Source: Akebia trifoliata
Lineage: Eukaryota; Streptophyta; Magnoliopsida; Ranunculales; Lardizabalaceae
Direction: 5' to 3'
Length of the DNA stretch: 64,000 nt
NCBI GenBank assembly: GCA_017979445.1
Contig: CM030715.1
Location: forward strand, 13,851,660-13,915,659
The first letter of the stretch is position 1. Each line of letters begins with the position of its first letter. Position numbers and translations under genes: made by a program. The notes under the pieces were generated by a model. The model was given only the letters and a program-made list of their open reading frames with translations. It was not told where the DNA came from and made no database searches. Of this stretch, positions 11,822 to 22,085 are shown piece by piece.

Positions 11822-13020
11822 TGCAAGACTAGTGGGTCCGACCCTCTTTAGATTCGGTCATTGTTATTAAAACAAAAAACAAATGTGTTTTCGTTTTCGT
11901 ATTTGTGCTCACCTTCTAACATTTTTTATGTCTCTTATTTTTTATTTTTTTCATTAGAGAATGCTTGTAATATTTACTTATTTTATGCTTTGTATATGTG
12001 TTTTATTTTGTTGGACAAGGAATGTAAGGATGGATACGTTTTGCAAAAAAAAAATGCACGCACATGCACATGCACATGCGATTCATAGCCCAATGCATAA
12101 GCCACCCCCTCCTCTTTAAATCTCTAACCCCGGATACCGGTACTCTCTAGCCCCCGAGATCATTATTTTGGGTGGCAGGGATTCACCAACCTAAGACATG
12201 TACACTTCGGTGTACATCGAGGTTTGAAGAATGGGTAGTCGAAAAACTACCTACAAACCGCATGCATCGAAATGTAATTAATAGACAAAGGATACTAAGG
12301 CTTTCAAAATTAATTCCGTATCCATCCCATGCTCATATGCGATGTAATTTTTTTTTAAGCCCACGATGGCAAGTTGTATAGATGTTAGGAGGTTCCCCCT
12401 TTTATGTGTTGTTTCATGTACCCCTAGGTAAAAGGGGAAATCGCTTCTTGATTGTGTTTGCATCATAAAAAAAAAGTGACATTTTTGTGGCCCAAGCCAA
12501 AAAATAGAAGCTATGTGCCTCAAAATCCAGAAATTTTTGGCCGAAATGGAATGATAACAAAAAACACAGCAATTGTGAAAGGCCAGAAAAGGTTCTGGTC
12601 CGTGTTTGAAGCACGGACTTAAGGAAAATGACTAAGTCCGCGCTTAAAGCACGAACCAGTGAAAAAAATGAAAAAAAAAAATTTCCTAAAAATTAAGGTT
12701 TTGGTCCGTGTTTGAAGCATGGACCAGCCAAAAAATGTTAGGTCCGTACTTGAACAACGGACCCCAAAAAAAAAAAAAAATTTGTTTTTTTGCTCATTTT
12801 GTTCCTTATGTCAGTCCTGACAACTTTTCTTCTTGGAGTTATTTTTTTATTTTTAGTTTTAAAGCTTGAAAATGGTTGAACGACTTCACCTAACTATAAA
12901 ACTCAGGGCCTACCACTTAGAATCGATCCCGCTCAAAATGGATTTTGCCCAACGTGGCTCACTATCGATCTTGGTCATAATCAAACCTATTGTTATCCTT
13001 CACTGAGTATTCACTTCAAA
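11822..13020 (+). mobile_element. Leader of element A with inverted-repeat units
   Basis: Non-coding leader. Between about 12,595 and 12,770 it holds four short units that fold as hairpins: GTCCGTG-TTTGAAG-CACGGAC, a GTCCGCG/CACGAAC variant, GGTCCGTG/CATGGACC and GGTCCGT/ACGGACC. Element E has related units at 58,925-59,170. No gene was recognised. Confidence 0.7.
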
Positions 13021-13021
13021 G

Positions 13022-13870
13022 TAGGTCAACGACCCATATCCATTTCAACTAGATCCACGACCCAAATCCAATTCAACTGGGTCCACGACCCAGATCCAAT
13101 CAAACTGGGTCAACGACCCAGACCCAGATCCATTTCCAACTGGGTCCACGACCCAGATCCATTTCAATTGGGTCTCCGAACCAGATCCATTTCCAATTGG
13201 GTCCACGACCCAGATCCGTTTCAATTGGGTCCCCGACCCAGGTCCATTTCAACTGGGTGCATGACCCAGATCCAATTGGGTCCACGACCCAGATCCAATC
13301 AAACTGGGTTCACGACCCAGATCCAATCAAACTGGGTCCACGACCCAAACCCAGATCCATTTTCAACTAGGTCCACGACCCAGATCCATTTCAACTGGGT
13401 CCCCGATCCAGATCCATTTCAACTGGGTCCACAACCCAGATCCAATCAAACTAGGTTCACGACCCAGACCCAGATCCATTTCCAACTGGGTCCACGACCC
13501 AGATCCGTTTCAACTGGGTCCCCGACCCAGATCCATTTCCAACTGGGTCCAGGACCCAGGTCCATTTCAACTGGGTCCTCGACCCAGATCCAAATCCATT
13601 CCAACTGGGTCCACGACCCAGATACATTTCCAACTGGTCCACGACCCAAGTCCATTTCAACTGGGTCCGACCCAGATCCATTTCGTTTTGGTCCATGATC
13701 CAGATCCATTTTAACTGGGTCCACGACCCAGGTCCATTTCAACTGGGTCCGACCCAGATCCATTTCGTTTGGGTCCACGACCCAGATCCGTTTCAACGGG
13801 TTTACAACACAGATCTGTTTTATTTGGGTCTAAGACCCAGATCCACTACAACTAGATCCATATCCAATTT
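13022..13870 (+). repeat. 28-bp hairpin tandem array of element A
   Basis: About 30 units of roughly 28 bp, consensus built around CTGGGTC-CAC-GACCCAG then ATCCATTTCAA. The first part is a perfect 7-bp stem with a 3-base loop. Some units are shortened or carry a second GACCCAGAC piece. The period is not a multiple of 3, and the long open frames seen on both strands are by-products of the repeat. Confidence 0.92.
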
Positions 13871-13959
13871 CGAACAAAGTTCATGATCTAACAAGGCTAA
13901 CAATAGATCAATCAACTCAAATGAATTCAATCTTAAAAAAAAAAAAAAAAAGAATTTCA

Positions 13960-14150
13960 AAAAGTACCAATTGCAGTCCTTGATTAAAGTCAGTGCCTAG
14001 AAAGATCTTACCCTGTTGATACGAGGGGGATAGACTACGTCTATTCAGGGAATAAGGTGATTTAAGAGTGCCATTGTGCGCAGTCTCTTCCTTGGAGATC
14101 TGCCTGGCTGGCGGTGATTCTAGAGAACTGAATTGGAGGCTACCAAAAAC
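13960..14150 (+). other. Conserved leader block of element A with stem-loop
   Basis: This block is shared with element B (18,730-18,910) and element E (60,245-60,430). Its most conserved part is GAGGGGGATAGACTACGTCT followed by ATTC. The ATAGAC-TAC-GTCTAT hairpin is at 14,030-14,044. It lies between the two tandem arrays. A packaging or dimerisation signal is possible; that is inference. Confidence 0.7.
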
Positions 14151-14187
14151 TTGGGTTATTTTAACTCGATTTATCTTAGAAGACTAC

Positions 14188-14571
14188 TCTTTCAAAACGT
14201 TTTACTGACTCCGTGTCGATGCCAGGTCCGTGCTGATGAAATCTCTTTTTCAAAATATTTTACCGACTCCATGTCGATGCCAGGTCCGTGCTGATGAAAT
14301 CTCCTTTTCAAAATGTTTTACCGACTCCGTGTCGATGCCAGCTCCGTGCCGATGTAAGTTCTTTTTCAAAATGTCTTTCCGACTCCGTGTCGATGCCAGC
14401 TCAACGCTGATGTAATTTATTTTCAAAAGATTTTACCGACTCCGTGTCGATGCCAGCTCCGTGCTGATGTAATTTCTTTTCAAAATATTTTACCGACTTC
14501 GTGTCGATGCCAGCTCTGTGCTGATGTAATTTCTTTTCAAAACGTTTTACCGACTCCATGTCGATGCCAGC
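14188..14571 (+). repeat. ~57-bp double-hairpin tandem array of element A, left part
   Basis: About six units of 57-61 bp, each with CGAC-TCCGT-GTCG followed by CAGC-TCCGT-GCTG, then a TTTTCAAAATATTTTAC spacer. Element B is inserted into this array; it resumes at 26,281. Confidence 0.92.
14567..14571 (+). repeat. Target-site duplication CCAGC, left copy
   Basis: Five bases immediately before the 5' LTR of element B, identical to 26,281-26,285 after its 3' LTR. Confidence 0.93.
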
Positions 14572-15479
14572 TGTAGACACCCCATTTTTGCATCCGCCTG
14601 ATTAATCAAGTCGTCAACCCGATCGCAAAGGTTCCCAATGATGGATGTCTATTCCAAAGCTTTATTTTGTTACCAGATATGTTTCAGAAATCCGGATGAG
14701 GTATCTCGAACTGACAAAACTTAGAAACCACGCTACGCAAGGAAAATACGACCCCAGAAACATAGAAATCATCATCTTGCAAACAAAAAAGAAGCTTCAC
14801 GATAAAAATCACTAAAAATGATTAAATTATCAAAATACCCCTAACCTCAAAACAACCCTAGAGCCTACGTTACGCTTAGGAACTCTCTCGAACACATAAA
14901 ATAACAAATCCGAACCAAATAAAAATTTATTTAACCAATTTTAACAGAATTTGACAAAATTATGAAAATGCCCCTCATAAAGTTCACAATAATTTCACAT
15001 AAAAATTTTCATAAATGACACAAACCAACATTCTCATTGAATTCCTTACGAAAAATTGATTCTAAAACATCCTAGAACATTAAAAACCGACTTGAAACGT
15101 GAAAAGTCCTCTCCGGGGACAAAACGGTAATTTCACAATTTTCATAATTAAAAAATTCAAAATTAATAAATAAAACATTAAATAATTAAAGTGAAACATT
15201 AATGAAATTAATTTAAAAAGTTGAACCTAAAAAATCGATTAATTGGACTCTCAGGCAAAATTGTTGAGGGTTCGTGGGATATTTCTTTAAGGACCCCTCC
15301 ATTTGGGGGTCCAAAGAATTAAAGATATAATAGAAAGGGGTTCTCCAAAAATTTAAAATCAATCAAGCAAGACTAAAGTCAAGATATTAAAGTCAATCAA
15401 ATAAGACCAAAGTCAAAATTAAAGTCAATTAAGTAAGACTAGAGTCAAGTATTAAAGTCAATCTCATAAGACTAAAGTC

Positions 15480-15712
15480 AAAACCCTAAATCAAAATCCT
15501 AATCTAAACTAATCGAGTCAATCTCATAAGACTAAGGTCAAAATCCCAAATCAAAACCCTAATCTAATCAAGTCAATCTCATAAGACCAAGGTCAAAACC
15601 CTAAATCAAAACCCTAATCAAGTCAATCTCATAAGACTAAAGTCAAAACCCTAAAACCCTAAAGACTAAGTCAAAACCCTAAAAGAAACCCTAATCAAAC
15701 CCTAATGCTTCT
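15480..15712 (+). promoter_or_regulatory. Cluster of telo-box-like AAACCCTAA motifs in U3
   Basis: Nine AACCCTAA-containing motifs lie within about 230 bp, ending just before the TATA box. AAACCCTAA is the plant telo-box known from promoters of translation-related genes and bound by TRB-type proteins. Function in this LTR is inference. The 3' LTR has the same cluster (about 25,440-25,670). Confidence 0.6.
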
Positions 15713-15720
15713 AAAAACTT

Positions 15721-15729
15721 TATAAATAG
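15721..15729 (+). promoter_or_regulatory. TATA box of element B 5' LTR
   Basis: TATAAATAG directly upstream of a C/T-rich stretch; the 3' LTR has the same sequence at 25,677-25,685. It probably sets the U3/R boundary and transcription start of the element. Confidence 0.7.
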
Positions 15730-16325
15730 GAGCCTCCACACCCTATTTTCGTATCAAAGAAAAAACCCTAGAAAAAGTAGGTGAAGAAGCCTCCATAACC
15801 TCCCCAAAACCCTAATTTTGGAGCCCCAACTCCTTCCCTAACACCCCTACTCCGATTTTAGCCTAAAAAACACCCAAAAACCTCTCAAAAACATCCCAAA
15901 AATCCACAATAAATTTGAAGCACCCAGATCCAAGAAGGAGATACCTTACCTCGGAGATCAGAAATCAGATCCAGAGATAGAACGAAGTAAGGAATACGAT
16001 ACAAGGAGTCATTTTCACCAGATCTGAGGGAATAGCACTTTTGCAGATCAAAGGTAAGCTTTTTTATTAATTTTTAATCTAGGTTTGTCATTAGCGATGT
16101 AGATTTATTTGGGAAAAGTAGAGACCGGCATTGGCCGGGCGTGGTTGGTGCCTAACACCTTCTAACCCCGTAACATGATCCCCGGATTCAGATTTCTATA
16201 GTAGATTAGTTTTTATCCATTTTAGAGTCAGTTTGGTTCCTAGACCACAATAACTAGGTGGCGACTCCCAAACCTCAAGGGTCAAAAGCGGATCCGCGCA
16301 CCCCGCGGATCGAGGGCGCTTTCAG

Positions 16326-16343
16326 TGGCGACTCCACTGGGGA
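16326..16343 (+). other. Primer binding site of element B
   Basis: TGGCGACTCCACTGGGGA, one base after the LTR end. It is complementary to a tRNA 3' end, as expected for minus-strand priming; tRNA-Arg is the primer usually given for the Ogre/Tat lineage. Confidence 0.85.
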
Positions 16344-18400
16344 CCTTCGAGGATCAAACTTGAAAATCCCCAAGTATGGGATACGTCGCTAATAGGACCT
16401 TTTTATTTGATTTAGTTGATTATTTGTTTATTGTATTTTATTTATTTATGTTTTTTTTTTTGTTATTCTTTTGGCTTAATCATAGATCACATGATTCAAT
16501 CTTGAATATCCTAATCCGGTATATCATTTTTTTTATGGTTCAATCGAAGTCATTCGGAATGACCCTAAATAATGCGAGATTTCAAAGGAATAATCTTATT
16601 GAGGATGAGATAATGGTTTTCAGACCATGATTTTTTTTACGCACGTAATTATATTTCGATTCAAATTTTAGGTGTGTGTTTGATAAAAAAAAAAAGAGCA
16701 AAAAAATAGTTTTTTAATGGTTAGGCGTGTTGCCTTATGAACAACAAGGAAGAAAATAAAAGAAATTTTTTTTTTTAAAGGATCTATCTACAGCAACGTT
16801 GGGCTGTGTTGTAGTAAGAAAAAAATCGTTTTATTTTAAATAAAATTTTTTTTAGAGGTTCTATCAAAAAAACAGCATGCTGTTTGTGTAGGGTGCCACG
16901 AGTAATCCCGGTTTTGTGCTTATCTCACACCACTTGGACAGCAACAATTTTGGTGATTAAGAGGTGTGTCACACATAAAATCAATTTGTTTCTTTTCGCA
17001 CACCATCTTCTTTAAAAAGTCGACCTGATTTCAGCGTTTTTTAAACACGAAAGCCGAACGCACCTCTCTGTCCGATCGGCTGAAATTTCAGCCCGATCAT
17101 TTTAAATTTCGCTCGAAGTTACTTATGCCTTTCGATTCGAAGCAGTTTTTTAAAAAAACCGATTCAAATATGGTGATCTTGTCGTCCTCATTGGAAACCG
17201 ACTGGTTCGAACTAGAAACCGATCGGTTCAACCACTCAAAACCGATCGATTTAGGTGGATTATGATCCTTGCCCTCATCCTGATTACTTCGTAATTTTTT
17301 CTTTCACTCAAACATCGGTTCATGTTGCGATTTTGGTGGCTGTTCTTTTCGGATCACTCGTGTTTGTGATACTGTTGATTTCGGTTTCAGATGTGAAGAT
17401 ATCGATGAAGATATGCTTGAATCTCAGTTTCACTCTGTGTTTTGGCTTGATTAAACTTGTCGAAGTTATCAGTTATTGCTCCATTCTTGCTCTCGGTTCT
17501 GGACAATCAAGAACATTAATGGCCGAACATTGATTTAATAACAGTGGTCATTGGATGTCAATCATATTTAGCTCCATAAATCCGTTATACCATGGCTGTT
17601 CCATTAAGCCAATCTCATTCTATTTTACAAGTTTTAGTAATCGGAAAGCATCTATCGAGAGTTTTGAGTTAAAATCAGATTTGGCAAATTTAATACAATT
17701 TTTGGACAACTTGCCGTCAATTAAGGGGTTTAATTTATTGACTTATACCCCCATCAAGCCCCTCAATCGACAAGAAAGTTTGTTTTTAAATTAAAAAAAA
17801 TGAAAAATCCGATCTTGAATGTTACCAACAGCAACATATTTTTGCCTTTTGATTTTATTTTGTTTTCTGAATTTCCTTGATTGGGCTCAACTTATTTAAA
17901 AAAAAAAAAAAAAATGAATAAAACCATCCTCTCTATTTCATTAATCATTATTATATCCTCAATTCGAAATTCTTAGAAATTTTGAATTATTTTGTGTCGC
18001 CCCAAAATAACCTTGATTGAGCCATGTAAATTGTTTTTGGAGAACTGGAACTATGAATTTATTTCAATAATTCGGACCATATTATTAATTCATATTGATT
18101 GCTTATTTAATATGCCATAATATCATTTGGAACATATGTTTGATGTTGGTCATAATGTTGATCTGATTAAATATTTATGTGATTGGAATGGTGATTGACC
18201 TCGATTAAATATTCATATGAGTTGAGTGGTGTTGATTTTAATTGAATATTCATATGATTTGAATGATTTTGGTTTTGATTAAATGTATGATTGGTTTAAT
18301 TGGACCCATGGGCCCATTTGTTTGGAAAAGGCCCCGGGCACACCCCACCTGTTTTGCACACACCACATGCACGTTTACTGTTTTGAGCACTTATACGTCC
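16344..18400 (+). mobile_element. Leader of element B, first part
   Basis: Non-coding sequence homologous, inverted, to 360-2,599. AT-rich, with poly(A/T) runs (16,690; 17,900) and a GATCGGTT/ACCGATC-rich section near 17,200-17,250. Open frames such as 17,255-17,533 have no recognisable protein family and are not kept in the sister copy, so I do not call them genes. Confidence 0.6.
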
Positions 18401-18404
18401 CATT

Positions 18405-18670
18405 TAGCCAACGTGGCACTAGTGCGTGGCCCGGTCTCTTCGGAGATGCGACGTCATTCATGAAACCCACAACTCCAGTCACGTACCTTAAGGTATACCA
18501 AACTGGGGGCATCAATACCGTCTGATCAGGTGATTCTGAGAGATATATTGATGCACCCAGGCTGGAGCAACCTGAGCCTTTGACCTATTTGTAAGCCACA
18601 CAGTCACATGTCCCGATTGCCAACGTAGTACTAGTACGTGGTCGGTCCCCTCGTGAGATGCCAAACCATT
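18405..18670 (+). repeat. Diverged two-copy palindrome repeat in leader of B
   Basis: Two copies about 212 bp apart share CCAACGT-G/A-G, a 10-bp palindrome, CGTGG-CGGTC and a GAGATGC block. The palindrome is GCACTAGTGC (18,416-18,425) in one and GTACTAGTAC (18,628-18,637) in the other. Both are kept in the inverted copy at the left window edge. Confidence 0.7.
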
Positions 18671-18729
18671 TATGAAAGCTACAACCCTTGACTCGTACCC
18701 GTAGGTATAAAAGATAATTTAAGTATATC

Positions 18730-18910
18730 AATTGCACTTCTTGGTCAAAATCGGTGCCTAAGCAGATCTTGCCCCGCTGTACCCTACTGTACGAGGGGGA
18801 TAGACTACGTCTATTCTAGACGAGAGGTATTTAAGTGGGCCCTTGCTCAGCATTGTGCGCCACCTCTCAACTGGAGATCAAACTGGCTGTTTTTGGCTTT
18901 AGAGAAGTGA
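18730..18910 (+). other. Conserved leader block of element B with stem-loop
   Basis: Counterpart of 13,960-14,150 and 60,245-60,430. The ATAGAC-TAC-GTCTAT hairpin is at 18,800-18,814, followed by TGTGCGCCACCTCT. Here a GTACCCTACTGTAC insertion precedes the hairpin. Confidence 0.7.
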
Positions 18911-19339
18911 CTTGAGGTTTTAGATTATCACCTATACGGTATATCAAACAAAGTCACCACGTATCGAAAGGTATATAGGTGTGCTTGGGCAAGGGTGGCC
19001 AGATAAAAATGCATTGCACATAGTAAGCTTAGAGTCTAGAAACCTTCCCAGTAGGTCACGACTCGAACTTATCGTGGGTGTTCCCGGGTTGTTTATTGAA
19101 TGAATGCGTGTGATTGATGAATGTATGTGAATGTATGATGAGATCAGAATGCATGTGAATGATGAAATGGATGTATGTGAATGATGAGATCAGAGTGTAT
19201 GATTGTCCTCAAGAATAAAAAATGTTGTTTTTGAAAATCAAAATGGGTGCACCGACCCAATAAAAAATCCATCTCTTGCAAATGACCCAGCCCAACTCGA
19301 TCCAACAATCCTGATGGATCGGGCCATTTAAATTGAAAT

Positions 19340-19720
19340 AGAAATCAAATTTTCAAAGAAGAAAAATAGTTTACAAAGGGAAAGTATTTTCCAGAAAAAA
19401 ATATTTTTCAAAAGAAGTGTTTTCCAAAAAAAAAAGTGTTATTCTCTAAAAAAAAAATGTTTTCTAAGAAAAAACGTTTTCCAAAAAATATTTTCCAAGA
19501 GAAGATACTTTCCAAATAAAAAACTATTTTTCAGAGAAAAAATATTTTCCAGAAGAAAATGTTTCCAAAAGAAAAGAAAAAGAAGGAAAAATAATTTGCA
19601 AAAGATCTATTTTTGCATGAAAAGTTTTTATGGACCTTGGAAAACTACCAAAAAATGTTGCAAAAAAATAATCAGATTTGTGAAATAAAAACATTATTTT
19701 CCAATATTTTTCAAGAGTGC
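19340..19720 (+). repeat. A/T-rich degenerate ~20-bp repeats
   Basis: Many loosely repeated TTTTCCAAAAGAAAA-type units, alternating purine-rich and T-rich halves, in the place where gag would be expected. No protein can be read through it. Confidence 0.6.
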
Positions 19721-20299
19721 AACATAATTATTTTTCTTCTGAATAATCATTGAATGGATGAATTTTTTAATGGATTGGTGCACAAAATTCAATAAAATCT
19801 CAGGGTTCATTTAAAATGTTATCAAGGGGGTGACACTGAAATTGGTTAAATTCACCTTCAAAGAGGTTTAAGGGTTATCATTGTATCTAAGCTCAATCGT
19901 CCATCGTCTAGCTAGGGTTGTAAATCCAATCAGTTAGAGTAAACGTCAATATCAATTCAACAGTCAGAAATGACCTCAAAATTTCTCAATATCGCACAGT
20001 TGTTCCATGAAGATCATTGTGCCTCAATCCTGTTGTTTGTAAGCAATGTCTCAATCCTCAGTCCTAATCAAGCCCATTGTGGGTAGTTGTATTGAGTTTT
20101 CATGAGTTATTTGAGTTAGCTCGAGTCCAAATTTTCAATGTCATATTTTCTTTAGATCGAGTCTACTCTTTTCCTGTTGAGTCGAGTTAGTTTATTGAGT
20201 TTATAGAGGTATCTGTCGTCCCTTCTGAATTTGATTGAATAAAGAAAAATTTTGAATACCTCAAGCGCATTAAAGAATTAACTAATAATCTAACTTCAA

Positions 20300-21310
20300 G
20301 GATATATTTTTCTCCTGAACAAGAAGATAAGAGTCGGGCTCAAGAAAGCAAAGGTCATTGACCTCGGAACAGAAATAAATTCCTAAAGAGATTCAAATAG
20401 AAACCATCTTATCTCTAGAGGAACACAGGGGATAATGAATTTTCTCAGAAATTTCAAAAGACTTGTTCGCATGGGCCTATGAGGATATGTTAAGTGCAAG
20501 CTTGGGTGTTATTCAACATGAAATAGTTACTCATCTATATCAATGGAATCAAAGAAGATATTATAAAATGTATCAGTGCTATCCTCACTACATCTTGAGT
20601 TGCAAATCACATATTATCAATCGATACGGGGATACCTTTTGAACTGATCTCTGATAATGGATCGTACTTCAAAGCATAAATCATTACTCCGTGTTCAAAG
20701 TTGAAGATCCGGAAGCACAAATCATCCCCCTACCGTTCTCAGATCAATGGAACGGTTGAAGCAGTCAGTAAGAGTCTCAAGACTATCATCAGGAAAATGT
20801 GATAATCACATCGAGATTGGTCAGAAAAATTATCATTCACGCTATGGACATATCAAACTTCAATTCGATCCTCTAGTGGAGCTACTCCCTACTCCTTAGT
20901 GTATGGCATGGAAGCAGTCTTGCCAGTTGAAATGGAAATTTCGTCTCTTAGGGTCTTGTTGGAAAATCATTTGTTAGAAACAGATTGGGTTCGTTAGCAG
21001 TATGAAGAATTAAACTTGATCGAAGAAAACGAGTTAAAGCTTTGTATCACGTGCAAGCTTATCTAAGAAGAGTCACCTGTGCATTTGACAAGAAGGTCAA
21101 AGCTCATCATTTACAAGTCAAAGATTTAACTATCAGACTTCAAAGAAAATTGAACACTCCTCCTCGACTATAGGAGAAAGTCTAATTTGGAGAAATTCAT
21201 TCATTATGGAAATACTGTCTGGAAAAGTCGTCAGACTTCAAGATCATGATGGAGGTGAACTACCAGAACCAACCAACCTCTATCAAATCAAACGGTACTA
21301 CATTTAAGGA
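20300..21310 (+). pseudogene. Rearranged pol remnant of element B (RT N-terminus joined to integrase)
   Basis: Around 20,435-20,540 one frame reads SEISKDLFAWAYEDM, the start of the Ty3/gypsy reverse transcriptase domain (family DVFAWSYEDMPGLD). The reverse-transcriptase catalytic core and RNase H are missing. From about 20,620 integrase follows: ISDNGSYFKA (second catalytic Asp), YRSQINGTVEAVSKSLK (catalytic Glu), TLWTYQTSIRSSSGATPYS, and YGMEAVLPVEME, a Tat-lineage signature. C-terminal integrase and the PEPTNLYQIKRYYI end come near 21,240-21,305. Several stops and frame changes occur. The integrase would insert cDNA; here it cannot work. Confidence 0.8.
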
Positions 21311-21817
21311 GGCCATCTTTGGCCGAATCAATCATTATATTACCCAGTTACCCAGTTCAACATATCCTTTCTTAACCCCTTTGCAGTCATTTCAAAAATA
21401 AAAATTATGCCTTTTTCTTTCTCAGCCCGATCACCTAACCTAGGGGAGGGAAAAATCCGAACTACGTTTTGGTCTGATCCCAAAAATTTGGGGTACGTAG
21501 GCAACCGGAGAAGTTACTTCAGGCCCGACCACACCAAAATAAAAAAATAGATTCCCCGATGAAGAAAAAATCTAAAAAGAAAAAATTCAAAAGAATGGGG
21601 AAGAAAATTCAAGAAAAAGTTTAAATGAAATGCCACACAAGGGGCATTTGGGTTTTTGAGCCTTAAAATCCCTTTCATTTTATGCCTAGTCCCAAGCCTA
21701 CCTATAAAAGTCCTCCTAAGTACCGTGTGGAAAGGTCAAGGAGGGTAGTAGAACATGATCAGACAGTAATTTTAGAAGGTCAGAGGAAAAGAAAAAGATA
21801 AAAAAAAAATGATGAAG

Positions 21818-22085
21818 CCTGCTAAGTTGAAAATCCGAAAAGGGCGACTTAGGCAAAAATTAAGGCAAGCTCGCAAAGTTGAAAATCTGAAAGGACAACT
21901 TTGGCAACAATCAGAGCCAAGAAAAAAGAAAAAGCTCGCTAGATTGAAAACCTGAAAAGGCGATCTAGGCAAAAGTTAGAGCAAGCTCGCTAGATTGAAA
22001 ACCTGAAAAAGCGATCTAGGCAAAAGTTAGAGCAAGCTCGATAGATTGAAAACCTGGAAAGGCGATCTAAGCAAAAGTTAGAGCA
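21818..22085 (+). repeat. ~65-bp hairpin tandem array in 3' region of B
   Basis: Five units after pol. Each has an 8-base stem half, a GAAAACCTGAAAAGG-like middle and the complementary half. Stems differ but pair: CTAAGTTG/CGACTTAG, CAAAGTTG/CAACTTTG, CTAGATTG/CGATCTAG (twice), ATAGATTG/CGATCTAA. Element D has three further units on the minus strand (53,660-53,820). Confidence 0.85.

Larger units (their letters stand above)
14572..16324 (+). mobile_element. 5' LTR of element B
   Basis: TGTAGACACC...GCTTTCA. In order it contains an AT-rich U3, a stretch of GTCAATCTCATAAGACTAA repeats interleaved with AAACCCTAA motifs (15,360-15,715), a TATA box, the GGTGCCTAACACCTTC block (about 16,146) and an extra TGGCGACTCC (16,259). 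It aligns with 24,532-26,280 and, inverted, with 2,619-4,362. Confidence 0.95.

Noticed and set aside
13100..13796. Open frames on both strands with D-P-D-P-F-style repeats
   Set aside because: By-product of the 28-bp array; both strands are open at once and the units are diverged without regard to frame.
14572..14600. TGTAGACACC taken as proof that all elements with this start are one family
   Set aside because: A, B and E share the start and U5 block, but the rest of the LTR of B is unlike A and E; I treat A and E as one group and B, D and the left-edge element as another.
15480..15712. Interstitial telomere
   Set aside because: AAACCCTAA motifs are spaced and embedded in GTCAATCTC repeats, not in head-to-tail CCCTAAA units; they lie within an LTR promoter in both LTRs.
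17255..17533. 92-residue hydrophobic frame in the leader of element B
   Set aside because: No known family, no counterpart frame in the inverted sister copy at the left edge, and the region is retroelement leader.
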